Of a stretch of DNA of 64,000 bases, positions 32,757 through 40,917 are shown one piece after another. The translations under genes and the position numbers were made by a program. The first letter of the stretch is position 1, and each line of letters starts with the position of its first letter. Origin of the DNA: JBDHWG01 sp046328525 (GTDB lineage Bacteria; Chloroflexota; Anaerolineae; Epilineales; JAHCIE01). Under the pieces are notes generated by a model. That model did not search any database. It was not told the DNA's origin and saw only the letters and a list, made by a program, of their open reading frames with translations. The DNA is taken from NCBI GenBank assembly GCA_046328525.1, contig JAXLWK010000006.1, positions 62,001-126,000 of the forward strand. Direction: 5' to 3'.

Positions 32757-34478
32757 CTACGCGGCCACGTCGGCCATGTGCAGAATCCCGCGCTCGGCGA
32801 CGACGGCCAGCGACAACGTCTTGTAGCCCGCCGTCTCGAACAGCACCGTCACGACGTCGCCGTTCACCCGCTGCACCGTCCCCTCGCCCCACGATGTGTG
32901 GACGACGCGCTGGCCGAGGGCGTAGCCCGGGCCGCCGTTCCCGTGGCCGTTGGCATCCTCCTTGCCGATCTGGATTGTCTGGGTTGTGGGCTGCGCCATG
33001 TCGTTGTCGCACATCTCGCAGCGGTCGGACTCGTGATCCTCGCCGAAGTAGTTGAGGATGTAGCGGCGGCGGCAGTCCCGCGTCTCGACGTAGCCGCGCA
33101 TCATCTCGATGCGGCTGCGCTCGTAGGCCCGGCGATAGTCCTCCTCGTCGAGTGAGATGGCGTTGGGGTCGAAGTCCGGCTCCAACACGCGGAACCGTCC
33201 CCGCCGCTCGGCCAGGATGCCGTCGCGCTTGAGCAGCGTCACCAGGCGGCCCAGGTCGGCCTTGCTCAGGCCCGTCACGTGCTTGAGGTCGCGCAGCGTG
33301 AACGTGTCGTCGCCCCAGGCCTTGAGGCGCGCCTGGGCCTGTTGCACTTCCTCGCGGGTGAGCTGGCCGCTGGAGGCCATGAACGCCGCCCGGCCCAGGT
33401 CCTCCGCGCGGTAGATGAGCGTGCAGCGCGCCAGATCGCCGTCGCGCCCGGCGCGGCCGGCCTCCTGGTAGTAGGCTTCCAGGCTCGTCGGGATGTCGCG
33501 GTGGATGACGAAGCGCACGTCGGGCTTGTCCACGCCGAGGCCGAAAGCGTTGGTCGCGGCAATGACGCGCAGCTCCCCCGCCATGAAGGCCTCCTGCACC
33601 CGGTCGCGGTCGGCCTTCTTGCGCTGGCCGTGGTAGTAGTCGGAGGGGATACCCATCGCCGCCAGCCACTCCGCCGTCTCCGTCGCCCCCTGGCGCGTGG
33701 CGGTGTAGATGATGCCACTGCCTGCCATCGTCAGCGGCAGGCGCTCGGCCAGCGCCGGCTCGTACTCGCCGTTCTCGCCGAGCAGCAGGTCCTGGATCAC
33801 GCGCCTGTCCTCGGCATCGGAGCGGACGCGGCACACCTCGAAGAACAGATTCGGGCGGTCCACCCCGCGCACCACAAGCTCCGGCGAGCGCAGGCCGAGC
33901 CGGTCCATGATCTCGGCGCGCAGCCACGGGGTCGCCGTGGCCGTCAGGGCGAGGACGGGCGGGCGGCCCAGCTGCTGCGCCACGCTCCCCAGGACCAGGT
34001 AGTCGGGGCGGAAGTCGTGCCCCCACTCGGAGACGCAGTGGGCCTCGTCCACGACGAACAACGAGACGTGGGTCTCTTTGACGGCGGCCATGAACTCCTC
34101 ATCGCTGAACCGCTCGGGCGTCACGTACAGCAGCTTGAACGCGCCGCGCCGAATGTCGCGCAACTGGTCCGCCGTCTCCCCGGCCGTAAGCGCGCTGTTG
34201 ATCACCCCCACGGACATGCTCAGGTCGGACAGCGACTCGACCTGGTCCTTCATGAGCGCGATAAGGGGCGAGACGACGAGCGTGGTACCCGGCAGCACCT
34301 GGGAGGTGAGCTGATAGGTCAGGGACTTGCCCGCGCCGGTGGGCAGCACCGCCATCACATCGCGCCCGTCGAGCAGGGCGCGGATGATGCGCTCCTGCCC
34401 CGGACGAAAAGCCGCGTAACCAAATCTCTCGCGCAGAACTCGATGCAGCTCCGCCAACGACACATCTACCCCAGCCAT
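32757..34478 (-). CDS. recQ: RecQ-family ATP-dependent DNA helicase with Tudor-like tail
   Basis: A 573-residue 3'-5' DNA helicase. Walker A PTGAGKS (46-52), DEAH (144-147), the aromatic-rich loop SEWGHDFRPDY, motif VI YQEAGRAGRDG and the RecQ zinc-binding segment (CRRRYILNYFGE ... CEMCDN) are all present. A winged-helix region follows motif VI. No HRDC domain is seen; the last ~55 residues (YALGQRVVHTSWGEGTVQRVNGDVVTVLFETAGYKTL) resemble the small Tudor-like domain at the end of PcrA/UvrD. GGAGGAG supports the ATG at 34478 over a GTG three codons earlier. It should act in repair or recombination restart. Confidence 0.93.
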   Translation of the reverse strand: MAGVDVSLAELHRVLRERFGYAAFRPGQERIIRALLDGRDVMAVLPTGAGKSLTYQLTSQVLPGTTLVVSPLIALMKDQVESLSDLSMSVGVINSALTAGETADQLRDIRRGAFKLLYVTPERFSDEEFMAAVKETHVSLFVVDEAHCVSEWGHDFRPDYLVLGSVAQQLGRPPVLALTATATPWLRAEIMDRLGLRSPELVVRGVDRPNLFFEVCRVRSDAEDRRVIQDLLLGENGEYEPALAERLPLTMAGSGIIYTATRQGATETAEWLAAMGIPSDYYHGQRKKADRDRVQEAFMAGELRVIAATNAFGLGVDKPDVRFVIHRDIPTSLEAYYQEAGRAGRDGDLARCTLIYRAEDLGRAAFMASSGQLTREEVQQAQARLKAWGDDTFTLRDLKHVTGLSKADLGRLVTLLKRDGILAERRGRFRVLEPDFDPNAISLDEEDYRRAYERSRIEMMRGYVETRDCRRRYILNYFGEDHESDRCEMCDNDMAQPTTQTIQIGKEDANGHGNGGPGYALGQRVVHTSWGEGTVQRVNGDVVTVLFETAGYKTLSLAVVAERGILHMADVAA

Positions 34479-34551
34479 GCCTGACACTCCTCCCGAACCA
34501 ACTGGACCGCTTCATCGGCCGCCCGGCGCTTCTGGCTCCGAACCCAACATG

Positions 34552-34922
34552 CTACATGCTAATCTGGCCGTACTTGAACAACGCCACAAACACAACGCCG
34601 CCGACCGCGTTCCCCAGGGTGGTAGCTCTACACGATAGCGTGGAGACCCCCCTCTGCTCCCCCCGCCGGCGGGGGGATGGGGGGGTGAATTCGGCTCTTC
34701 CACGCTATACTGTGGAGCTACCCCCAGGGTGGCGAAGGCCAGGAACACGGCGATTTGCGGCCGCGACACCGCCTGGCCGGCTTCTTTGCCGGCCAGGGCC
34801 TCGATCGTTCCCCCGATGGAGTGGTGCAGGTGCGCCAGGCCGATGGCGAACGTCACGACCCAGACGCACACGACCTGGCCGATGGTGTCACGTCCGGCGA
34901 CGACGCAGCCAGGACAGACTGT
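34552..34922 (-). pseudogene. Formate/nitrite transporter (FNT) family pseudogene
   Basis: Only the C-terminal third remains. Read from 34922 it gives ...CVVAGRDTIGQVVCVWVVTF, HSIGGTIEALAG and VFLAFATLG, then is broken by the element at 34621-34722. After the element it continues, in another frame, NAVGGVVFVALFKYGQISM and stops at 34552. TLGNAVGGVVFVALLxYG is typical of FNT channels. Deleting the 102-bp element and one 8-bp target copy rejoins the frames exactly. The 5' part is missing: an in-frame stop lies at 34923-34925 next to the GH13 gene end. Two separate lesions show that it is dead. Confidence 0.85.
34613..34730. mobile_element. 102-bp MITE-like element with 8-bp target duplication
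   Basis: The element at 34621-34722 begins GGTAGCTC and ends GAGCTACC. Its terminal inverted repeats are about 24 bp with 3 mismatches (GGTAGCTCTACACGATAGCG against the complement of the right end, GGTAGCTCCACAGTATAGCG). It is flanked by CCCAGGGT at 34613-34620 and 34723-34730. The interior holds a C/G-rich block CCCCCCGCCGGCGGGGGG. It has no coding capacity, so it would need a transposase in trans. Confidence 0.85.
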
Positions 34923-34929
34923 TCAGCGT

Positions 34930-36780
34930 CTAGCCCGCGTCCTGGGACAGGATGACAGCGGTGTATGGGCCGAGGCTCACCTTGCCCTTGAACGGCTGCC
35001 CGTCCTGGGGTTCGGCGATCGCGGTCACGTCGAAGCACGGGTGATTGGTGAACTCGGGGTCGTAGACCTGGGCGTCGCTACACAGGCGCACTGTCCACAG
35101 CCCCTCGGCCGGCAGGCCGACCCAGTACTCATCCCACGGCTGGCTCGTCAGGTTCACGACGACCACCACGCTATCCTGGGGGCCACCCTGGTCATAGCGG
35201 TGATAGGCGATGATCCTGGCCTCGGCGTTGACGCGGTACATGTCCACGAACTGCCCGCTCAGCCCGCGCGTCGTATTGTGATAGTTGCGGCGGAGCTGGA
35301 TCAGGTCGGTGTAGAGGCGCTGAATCCCCGGATACTGCTCCAGCTTGCTCCAGTCGAGCGGCTTGTCGTCCTTGAACCACGAGTCGGTCAGGAACTCCTG
35401 CCCCTGGAGGATCATCGGAATGCCGGGCGACGTGAACAGCAGGCACGCGCCCAGCGTCGAGCGCTTCCGCGAGTACCAACTCCCCGCGTTGCCGGGCCAG
35501 ATCTGCTCCGGAATCCGCGCCAGGCCGTTGCCGACTTCGTCGTGGGACTCGGTATAGATGACACGCTTGAAGGCGTCGTTGTTGTAGCGGTTGGTCACCG
35601 CCCCGGCGACCTCCTCCGCGTTGCGGTCCGCGTCTTCCTGCCGGATCATGTTCTGGTTGACCGGGTAGTGGAAGCCGGCGTCCCACTGGGCATCGAAGCC
35701 TGCGCCGCCGTCGGCGACCGGCGTCGTGATGGCCTCGATGTGGCGCAGGTCCTCGGCGATTGTCACTTTCCACGGCTGTCGCGTGTCAATCTCGGTGTTG
35801 ATCCACTGCATCAGTTCCCAGCCGGCGGGCAGGTCGTGCTCCGGGCTATCGTCGCCGACATAGTTGCGGATGTAGGCCACCGCGTCCACGCGCAGGCCGT
35901 CGAGGTGGTAGTCCTCCAGCCACATCAGGACGTTGTCGCGGATGTACTGCCGCACCTCCGCGCGCCCATAATCTGGCCGCGTGTCGCCCCACGGCGTGTT
36001 CGCCCGCTCGTCCTGGTAGAAGTAGATGCCGCCGCGCTCGTTCTCGTACCACCCATCGAAACGCCACAGGCTGAGGTCATTCGGGCCGAAGTGGTTGTAG
36101 ACCACATCCAGGATGACCGCCATGCCATGCTCGTGGGCCGCCTTGACGAAGCGCTTAAACCCCTCTGGGCCGCCGTAGTCGCTCTCGATGGCGAACGGGT
36201 GCGCGGTACTGTAGCCCCACGAGATGCCGCCGGGGAACTCCTGGATCGGCATCAGCTCGATGGTGTTGATGCCCATGTCGCGCAGGTAGGGCAGCTTCTC
36301 GATGGCCTGGTCGAAGGCGCCGGGCATGTGCGCCGCGTCGCCGTTGAACGTCCCGATGTGCATCTCGTAGATGACCATCTCGTTCCAGGGCGGCGTGCGA
36401 TAGTTGTCGGCATCCCAGTCGAACGTCGGGTCGTAGATGACAGCATCGCCGGTCGAGTTGGTCACCTCGCGGGCGTAGGAGTCAATGCGCCACAGCTCGT
36501 CCTTGCCGTTGACGATGCGATACTTGTAGTGGTCGCCCGCCTTCGCCCCCTCGACGTCGCCCGACCAGTAGCCGTTCTTCTCCGACACGAGCGGATTGCC
36601 CATCGGGGCCCAGTCGTTGAACGTACCGGCGACGAAGACGGCGTTGGCGTTGGGCGCCCAGACGCGGAAGGTCGTCCCCGTGTCATAGGGCAGCGCGCCC
36701 ATCCCGGGGCGGCGCGAGGGCTTCGGTTTGGCGGTGCGTGTGGTAGCGCGTCGGGTCGGGCGCGCGACTTGGGTAGCCAT
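34930..36780 (-). CDS. GH13 branching-enzyme-like alpha-glucan enzyme
   Basis: A 616-residue enzyme. A basic N-terminal tail is followed by a CBM48 domain (TTFRVWAPNANAVFVAGTFNDW, about 35-120). The GH13 barrel has ILDVVYNHFGPND (region I), DGLRVDAVAYI (nucleophile Asp), KVTIAEDLRH (acid Glu) and YTESHDEVGN (region IV). A C-terminal beta domain ends it. It most resembles 1,4-alpha-glucan branching enzymes (GH13_9) and the related malto-oligosyltrehalose hydrolases; which is uncertain. The ATG at 36780 has GGAGCG 8 bases upstream. A perfect palindrome upstream (36838-36856) may be an operator. With pulA it points to glycogen turnover. Confidence 0.88.
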   Translation of the reverse strand: MATQVARPTRRATTRTAKPKPSRRPGMGALPYDTGTTFRVWAPNANAVFVAGTFNDWAPMGNPLVSEKNGYWSGDVEGAKAGDHYKYRIVNGKDELWRIDSYAREVTNSTGDAVIYDPTFDWDADNYRTPPWNEMVIYEMHIGTFNGDAAHMPGAFDQAIEKLPYLRDMGINTIELMPIQEFPGGISWGYSTAHPFAIESDYGGPEGFKRFVKAAHEHGMAVILDVVYNHFGPNDLSLWRFDGWYENERGGIYFYQDERANTPWGDTRPDYGRAEVRQYIRDNVLMWLEDYHLDGLRVDAVAYIRNYVGDDSPEHDLPAGWELMQWINTEIDTRQPWKVTIAEDLRHIEAITTPVADGGAGFDAQWDAGFHYPVNQNMIRQEDADRNAEEVAGAVTNRYNNDAFKRVIYTESHDEVGNGLARIPEQIWPGNAGSWYSRKRSTLGACLLFTSPGIPMILQGQEFLTDSWFKDDKPLDWSKLEQYPGIQRLYTDLIQLRRNYHNTTRGLSGQFVDMYRVNAEARIIAYHRYDQGGPQDSVVVVVNLTSQPWDEYWVGLPAEGLWTVRLCSDAQVYDPEFTNHPCFDVTAIAEPQDGQPFKGKVSLGPYTAVILSQDAG

Positions 36781-36837
36781 GTGGTAACGCTCCTGTTCGT
36801 GCAATCATGCTGGCTGCGAAGCGCGGCAAGTCGCCCG

Positions 36838-36856
36838 TCACAGGGACCCTGTGACC
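36838..36856 (-). promoter_or_regulatory. 19-bp palindrome upstream of the GH13 gene
   Basis: GTCACAGGGACCCTGTGAC, 9-bp arms around a single A, 58 bases upstream of the GH13 start codon. A dimeric repressor site is possible; no regulator gene is adjacent. Confidence 0.4.
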
Positions 36857-37046
36857 CCTGGACGAGAAAACTGCCTGACATAACGGTTAGCAAGAAGCAT
36901 GCCATTTTCAGGCGCACAGCGCGCCGCGCTCGGCATCATTATTGCGGAGCGAAGCTGAGTCCTGCCGATGGCCTGGAGCAAGGGCCTTTCGACGGTTTTC
37001 GACTATAATGAACGCAAAAGACACAAGCAGTCGGCTCCAAGGAAAT

Positions 37047-37062
37047 GCCGACTGAAGTCGGC
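37047..37062. repeat. C(TNNA)G-loop palindrome
   Basis: GCCGACTGAAGTCGGC, the same 5-6 bp stem as the palindrome at 59503-59518 but in inverted sense. It lies in the ~380-base gap between divergent genes. A TATAAT at 37005-37010 has no matching -35 box, and nothing else is seen in this gap. Confidence 0.75.
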
Positions 37063-37159
37063 GCTACCGTTCCACGCTGTGGTGGGGAGCGACCGTCCGC
37101 GCGACTATCCACCGCGTAAGGGCCTATGAGTTTCTCCGAATTGGGAAAGGAGTGTGGCA

Positions 37160-38062
37160 ATGCGCCTCAAAACAATTCTGTGTCTCGTCATTTTTGGCCT
37201 CGTCCTCATAGCTGCGTGCGCCGGCCTGTTCTACCAGACGCCGGGCGCGCCGATCCCCTACGTCACCGTGCGCGGCGAGCAGGCGACGTTCTACGGCGCC
37301 GGCCTCTACCGCTACGACCCCGTGTCCGTGGCGCGGGAGGGCAAGGTGTGGGACGCCATCAACCTCATTCTCGCGCTGCCCATGTTCGCCGTCGCCATCT
37401 ACCTGGATTGGCGACGGTCGCTGCGCGGGCGGCTGCTCTTGAGCGGCCTGCTGTTCTACTTCGCCTATCAATACCTGCAATACGCGGCGATGCTGGCCTT
37501 CAACCCACTGTTCCTGGTCTACGTGACGATCTTCGCCCTCAGCGCCGTCGCCTTCTTTATCAACCTGGCCGACATTGACGTCGCGCGCCTGCCGAGCCAG
37601 ATTTCGGCGAAGTTCCCGCGCCGCCTGTTCATCGCGTTCACCTTCGTCATGGGCGCGGCGCTCATCCTGCTGTGGCTCGGCCGCATCATCCCGTTTACGC
37701 TGGCAGGCCGCTTCCCGGACGAGCTAGCCGGGATGACGACCCTGGTGACGCAGGCCCTCGACCTGGGCATGGTCGTGCCGCTCATGCTGGCGACGGGCAT
37801 CCTGCTGTGGTGGCGCTCGGCGTGGGGCTACTTCCTGGCCGCCGTGAGCCTGACCTTCGGCTTCATCATGTCGGTGACTCTGCCGGCGTGGATCATCGTG
37901 CCGCTGGTCCAGGACGGCGTCGTCAATCTCGTCGAGGCCAGCCCGCTGCTGGTGCTGTGCGCGATTGGGCTGTACGTGGCGGTGCAGTTCTTCCGCAGCA
38001 TCCAGCCGGGCGAGACGCCGGCGCGGGCCTCGGCGCTTCAGTCCTGCAGCGCCGACAGGTAA
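37160..38062 (+). CDS. Multi-pass membrane protein of unknown function
   Basis: A 300-residue protein with about seven hydrophobic helices (residues about 5-25, 70-90, 100-115, 120-140, 165-185, 205-225, 235-255, 265-280). An extracytoplasmic region between the first two (QTPGAPIPYVTVRGEQATFYGAGLYRYDPVSVAREGK) is conserved-looking but unrecognised. AAGGAG lies 7 bases before the ATG at 37160, which is preferred to a GTG two codons earlier. No transport or enzyme motif was found. It is followed by a family B hairpin and stands alone. Confidence 0.75.
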   Translation: MRLKTILCLVIFGLVLIAACAGLFYQTPGAPIPYVTVRGEQATFYGAGLYRYDPVSVAREGKVWDAINLILALPMFAVAIYLDWRRSLRGRLLLSGLLFYFAYQYLQYAAMLAFNPLFLVYVTIFALSAVAFFINLADIDVARLPSQISAKFPRRLFIAFTFVMGAALILLWLGRIIPFTLAGRFPDELAGMTTLVTQALDLGMVVPLMLATGILLWWRSAWGYFLAAVSLTFGFIMSVTLPAWIIVPLVQDGVVNLVEASPLLVLCAIGLYVAVQFFRSIQPGETPARASALQSCSADR

Positions 38063-38082
38063 TCGGCATCGCTCAGCCTGTT

Positions 38083-38182
38083 GGACCACGAATGGCACGA
38101 AACAGCCGCGAAAGGCACGAAAAAGAGGCGCGAGGCGCGTCCATTTCGCGTTTTTCGTGCGATTTCGTGTCCTTCGTGGTCC
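38083..38182. repeat. Family B long hairpin repeat
   Basis: Begins GGACCACGAATGGCACG and ends CCTTCGTGGTCC, 20 bases after a stop codon. The apical part is GCGCGAGGCGCGTCC. This is one of the most symmetrical copies. Confidence 0.9.
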
Positions 38183-38217
38183 GAGTCCCCATCCGCCGCG
38201 TAACGCCTAACAATCTA

Positions 38218-38246
38218 TTGAAACAGCGCTCAATGGGTGCTACAAT
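38218..38246 (+). promoter_or_regulatory. Promoter of the prolyl oligopeptidase gene
   Basis: TTGAAA (38218-38223), 17 bases, TACAAT (38241-38246), with TGC directly before the -10 box (extended -10). Confidence 0.75.
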
Positions 38247-38288
38247 CAGTGTCCCACCTGTTGAGACAAGCGAGGACAAAGACGACCG

Positions 38289-40367
38289 ATGCCCCAACTG
38301 ACCTATCCCACCACGCCCACTGTTGAGCAGATAGACGACTACCACGGGACGCCCGTCGCGGACCCGTACCGCTGGCTCGAAGCGACCGACGCCCCCGATA
38401 CGCGCGCCTGGATCGAGGCGCAGAACGCCGTGACGTTCGATTTCCTGGGCCGAATCGAGGGCCGCGACACCATCCGCCGCCGCCTCACCGAGCTGTGGGA
38501 CATGCCCACGCGCTGGGCGCCCGTCAAGCGCGGCGGCCGCTACTTCCAACTCCGCAACACCGGCCTCCAGAACCAGGACGCCCTCTACGTCATGGACGGC
38601 CTGCACGACGCCGGGCGCATCCTCCTGGACCCTAACACCCTCTCCGACGATGGCGCCGTCGCCCTGACGAGCTGGTCGGTCAGCGACGACGGGCAGTGGC
38701 TGGCGTATGCCACGAGCGACGGCGGCTCCGACTGGCTGACGTGGCGCATCCGCGACGTGGGCAGCGGCGAGGACCTGCCGGACGTCGTCGCGTGGAGCAA
38801 GTTCTCCGGCGCGGCGTGGCGACCGGACGGCAGCGGCTTCTTCTACAGCCGCTACGACGCGCCCGCCCCCGGCCAGGACTTGCTCGGCGTGAACTACAAT
38901 CAGAAGGTGTATTTCCACACGCGGGGAACGCCCCAGATAGAGGATAGCCTCGTCTACGAGCGCGCGGACCAGAGGGAGTGGGGCTTCGGGGCGGTCGTCA
39001 GCGATGACGGGCGCTATCTCATCCTGCACGTGTCCCAGGGCACCGACGTGCGCAAGCGCCTGTTCTACAAGGACCTCGCCGCCGACGGGCCGGTGGTCGA
39101 GCTGATCCCCGACCTGGAGGCGGCCTACTGGTTCGTCGCCAACGACGGCCCCGTGTTCTACGTCCAGACCGACCTCGACGCGCCGCGCGGCCGACTCATC
39201 GCCATAGACACGACAACCCCGGCGAAGGCGCACTGGCGGACGGTCATCCCGCAGAGCGCCGACACGCTGGAACACGTCGAGGCGGCTTACGATGGCTTCG
39301 TCGCCGTCTACCTCCACGACGCGCACCACCAACTGGGCCGCTTCGCCAAAGACGGTGCGCCCCTGGGCCACATTCCGCTGCCGACCCTCGGCGCGATCCC
39401 GCTCTACTTCAACACGCTCCAGCTCGCCGGCCGGGCGCATGACGACGAGCTATTCTTCGCCTTCTGGTCCTTCCTCTTCCCGGTCACCGTGTACCGCTAC
39501 GACTTCGCCCGCGCCGAGAGCGACGTGCTGTACGCGCCGCCGATCAAGCTGGACACCAGCGGCTACGTTACCCGCCAGGTGTTCGCCACGAGCCAGGACG
39601 GCACGCGCATCCCCATGTTCCTCACCCACCGCGAGGACCTGCCGCGCGACGGCCAGAACCCGACGCTCCTCTACGGCTACGGCGGCTTCAACATCGCCCT
39701 GACGCCGAGCTTCCAGGCCGGCCGCCTCAGCTGGCTCGCCCTGGGCGGCGTGCTGGCCTGGGCCAACCTGCGCGGCGGCGGTGAGTATGGCGAGACGTGG
39801 CGCCGGGCGGGGATGCTCGACCGCAAGCAGAACGTGTTCGACGACTTCATCGCCTGCGCCGAGTATCTCGTCCAGCACCAGATCACCTCGCCCGCGAAGC
39901 TCGCCATCCAGGGCGGCTCCAACGGTGGGCTGCTCGTCGGCGCCGTCCTCAACCAGCGCCCCGATCTGTTCGGCGCGGCGCTGCCGGCTGTCGGCGTCAT
40001 GGACATGCTGCGCTTCCAGCGCTTCACCATCGGCTGGGCGTGGGTCAGCGACTTCGGCTCGTCCGACGATCCGGCCCAGTTCAAGACCCTCTACGCCTAC
40101 TCGCCGCTCCACAACATCCGGCCGGGGGCGCGCTACCCTGCGGTACTCGTGACCACCGGCGACCACGACGACCGCGTCGTGCCGAGCCACTCGTTCAAGT
40201 ACGCCGCCGCGCTCCAGGCAGCGCAGGCCGGCGATGCGCCGATCCTGATCCGCATTCAGACGCGGGCCGGGCACGGCATGGGCAAGCCAACGGCGATGCT
40301 GATTGAGGAGACCGCCGATCAGTGGGCCTTCCTGGCCCACGCCCTCGGCATGGAGGTGGGGCGATGA
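38289..40367 (+). CDS. Prolyl oligopeptidase (S9A family serine peptidase)
   Basis: A 692-residue cytosolic-type peptidase with no signal peptide. The N-terminal ~400 residues form the beta-propeller (starting YPTTPTVEQIDDYHGTPVADPYRWLEA, a hallmark). The alpha/beta hydrolase domain has QGGSNGGLLVG (nucleophile), GDHDDRVVPSHSFKYAAAL (Asp) and RAGHGMGKPT (His). These enzymes cleave short peptides after proline. Length and motifs fit the family. It has its own promoter and is followed by a DinB-like gene overlapping by 4 bases (ATGA). Confidence 0.94.
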   Translation: MPQLTYPTTPTVEQIDDYHGTPVADPYRWLEATDAPDTRAWIEAQNAVTFDFLGRIEGRDTIRRRLTELWDMPTRWAPVKRGGRYFQLRNTGLQNQDALYVMDGLHDAGRILLDPNTLSDDGAVALTSWSVSDDGQWLAYATSDGGSDWLTWRIRDVGSGEDLPDVVAWSKFSGAAWRPDGSGFFYSRYDAPAPGQDLLGVNYNQKVYFHTRGTPQIEDSLVYERADQREWGFGAVVSDDGRYLILHVSQGTDVRKRLFYKDLAADGPVVELIPDLEAAYWFVANDGPVFYVQTDLDAPRGRLIAIDTTTPAKAHWRTVIPQSADTLEHVEAAYDGFVAVYLHDAHHQLGRFAKDGAPLGHIPLPTLGAIPLYFNTLQLAGRAHDDELFFAFWSFLFPVTVYRYDFARAESDVLYAPPIKLDTSGYVTRQVFATSQDGTRIPMFLTHREDLPRDGQNPTLLYGYGGFNIALTPSFQAGRLSWLALGGVLAWANLRGGGEYGETWRRAGMLDRKQNVFDDFIACAEYLVQHQITSPAKLAIQGGSNGGLLVGAVLNQRPDLFGAALPAVGVMDMLRFQRFTIGWAWVSDFGSSDDPAQFKTLYAYSPLHNIRPGARYPAVLVTTGDHDDRVVPSHSFKYAAALQAAQAGDAPILIRIQTRAGHGMGKPTAMLIEETADQWAFLAHALGMEVGR

Positions 40368-40873
40368 CCGACAAGGCGGAGGTTCTGGCGGGGCTGGACG
40401 ACGTGTTCCGGCGTTGGGAGGCGTTGCTGGCCGATCTGACAGAGGCCCAGGTGGCAGCGCCCCTGGCGCCGTCCGACTGGTGCATCAAGGATGTGATGGT
40501 TCACCTGTGGGCGTGGCAGGGGCGCACGGTTGCGCGGACGGAGGCGGCCGTGCGCGGCGGAGAGCCGCAGTTCCCTGCCTGGCCGGCCGGCCTCGATCCG
40601 GAAGATGAGGCGGACGTCCAGCAGATCAACGCCTGGGTGTACGCGACGCACCGCGACCAGCCCTGGCCGAGCGTCCACGCGGCGTGGCGCGACGGCTTCC
40701 GCCGGCTGCTCGACCTGGGCGAACAGGTCGCGGCGCAAGACCTGGCGGCGGTCGGGCGCTACCCGTGGCTGCCCGACTACTCCCTCGCCGTCGTTCTCGA
40801 TGCGTCACGCGAGCACCACGAGGAACATATCCAGGACTTGCTGGCCTGGCGCGAGCAGCAAACGCGGGCGTGA
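40364..40873 (+). CDS. DinB-like four-helix protein (ClbS/DfsB type)
   Basis: A 169-residue helical protein. SDWCIKDVMVHLWAWQGRTV and the C-terminal REHHEEHIQDLLAWRE fit the DinB superfamily, with His residues that often hold a metal; it is nearest to the ClbS/DfsB (DUF1706) group. ClbS hydrolyses colibactin, while most relatives have no known substrate. The ATG at 40364 overlaps the peptidase stop as ATGA, which indicates coupled translation. The role is unknown. Confidence 0.8.
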   Translation: MTDKAEVLAGLDDVFRRWEALLADLTEAQVAAPLAPSDWCIKDVMVHLWAWQGRTVARTEAAVRGGEPQFPAWPAGLDPEDEADVQQINAWVYATHRDQPWPSVHAAWRDGFRRLLDLGEQVAAQDLAAVGRYPWLPDYSLAVVLDASREHHEEHIQDLLAWREQQTRA

Positions 40874-40917
40874 TGGCTCGCAACGGATAGCGAGACGGGT
40901 AAGCGGATACGCTGTCG

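Noticed and set aside
34512..34871. 119-codon minus-strand frame as an intact gene
   Set aside because: It is transporter sequence up to VFLAFATLG and then reads through the MITE, so it is a broken gene.
36839..36855. Rho-independent terminator at the GTCACAGGG palindrome
   Set aside because: It lies upstream of genes on both sides and has no T tract.
34729..37008. 759-codon plus-strand frame
   Set aside because: Antisense to the GH13 gene and the transporter remnant; low-complexity Val/Arg composition.
7016..38182. CRISPR array
   Set aside because: The repeats are isolated foldbacks separated by kilobases, without regular spacers or cas genes.
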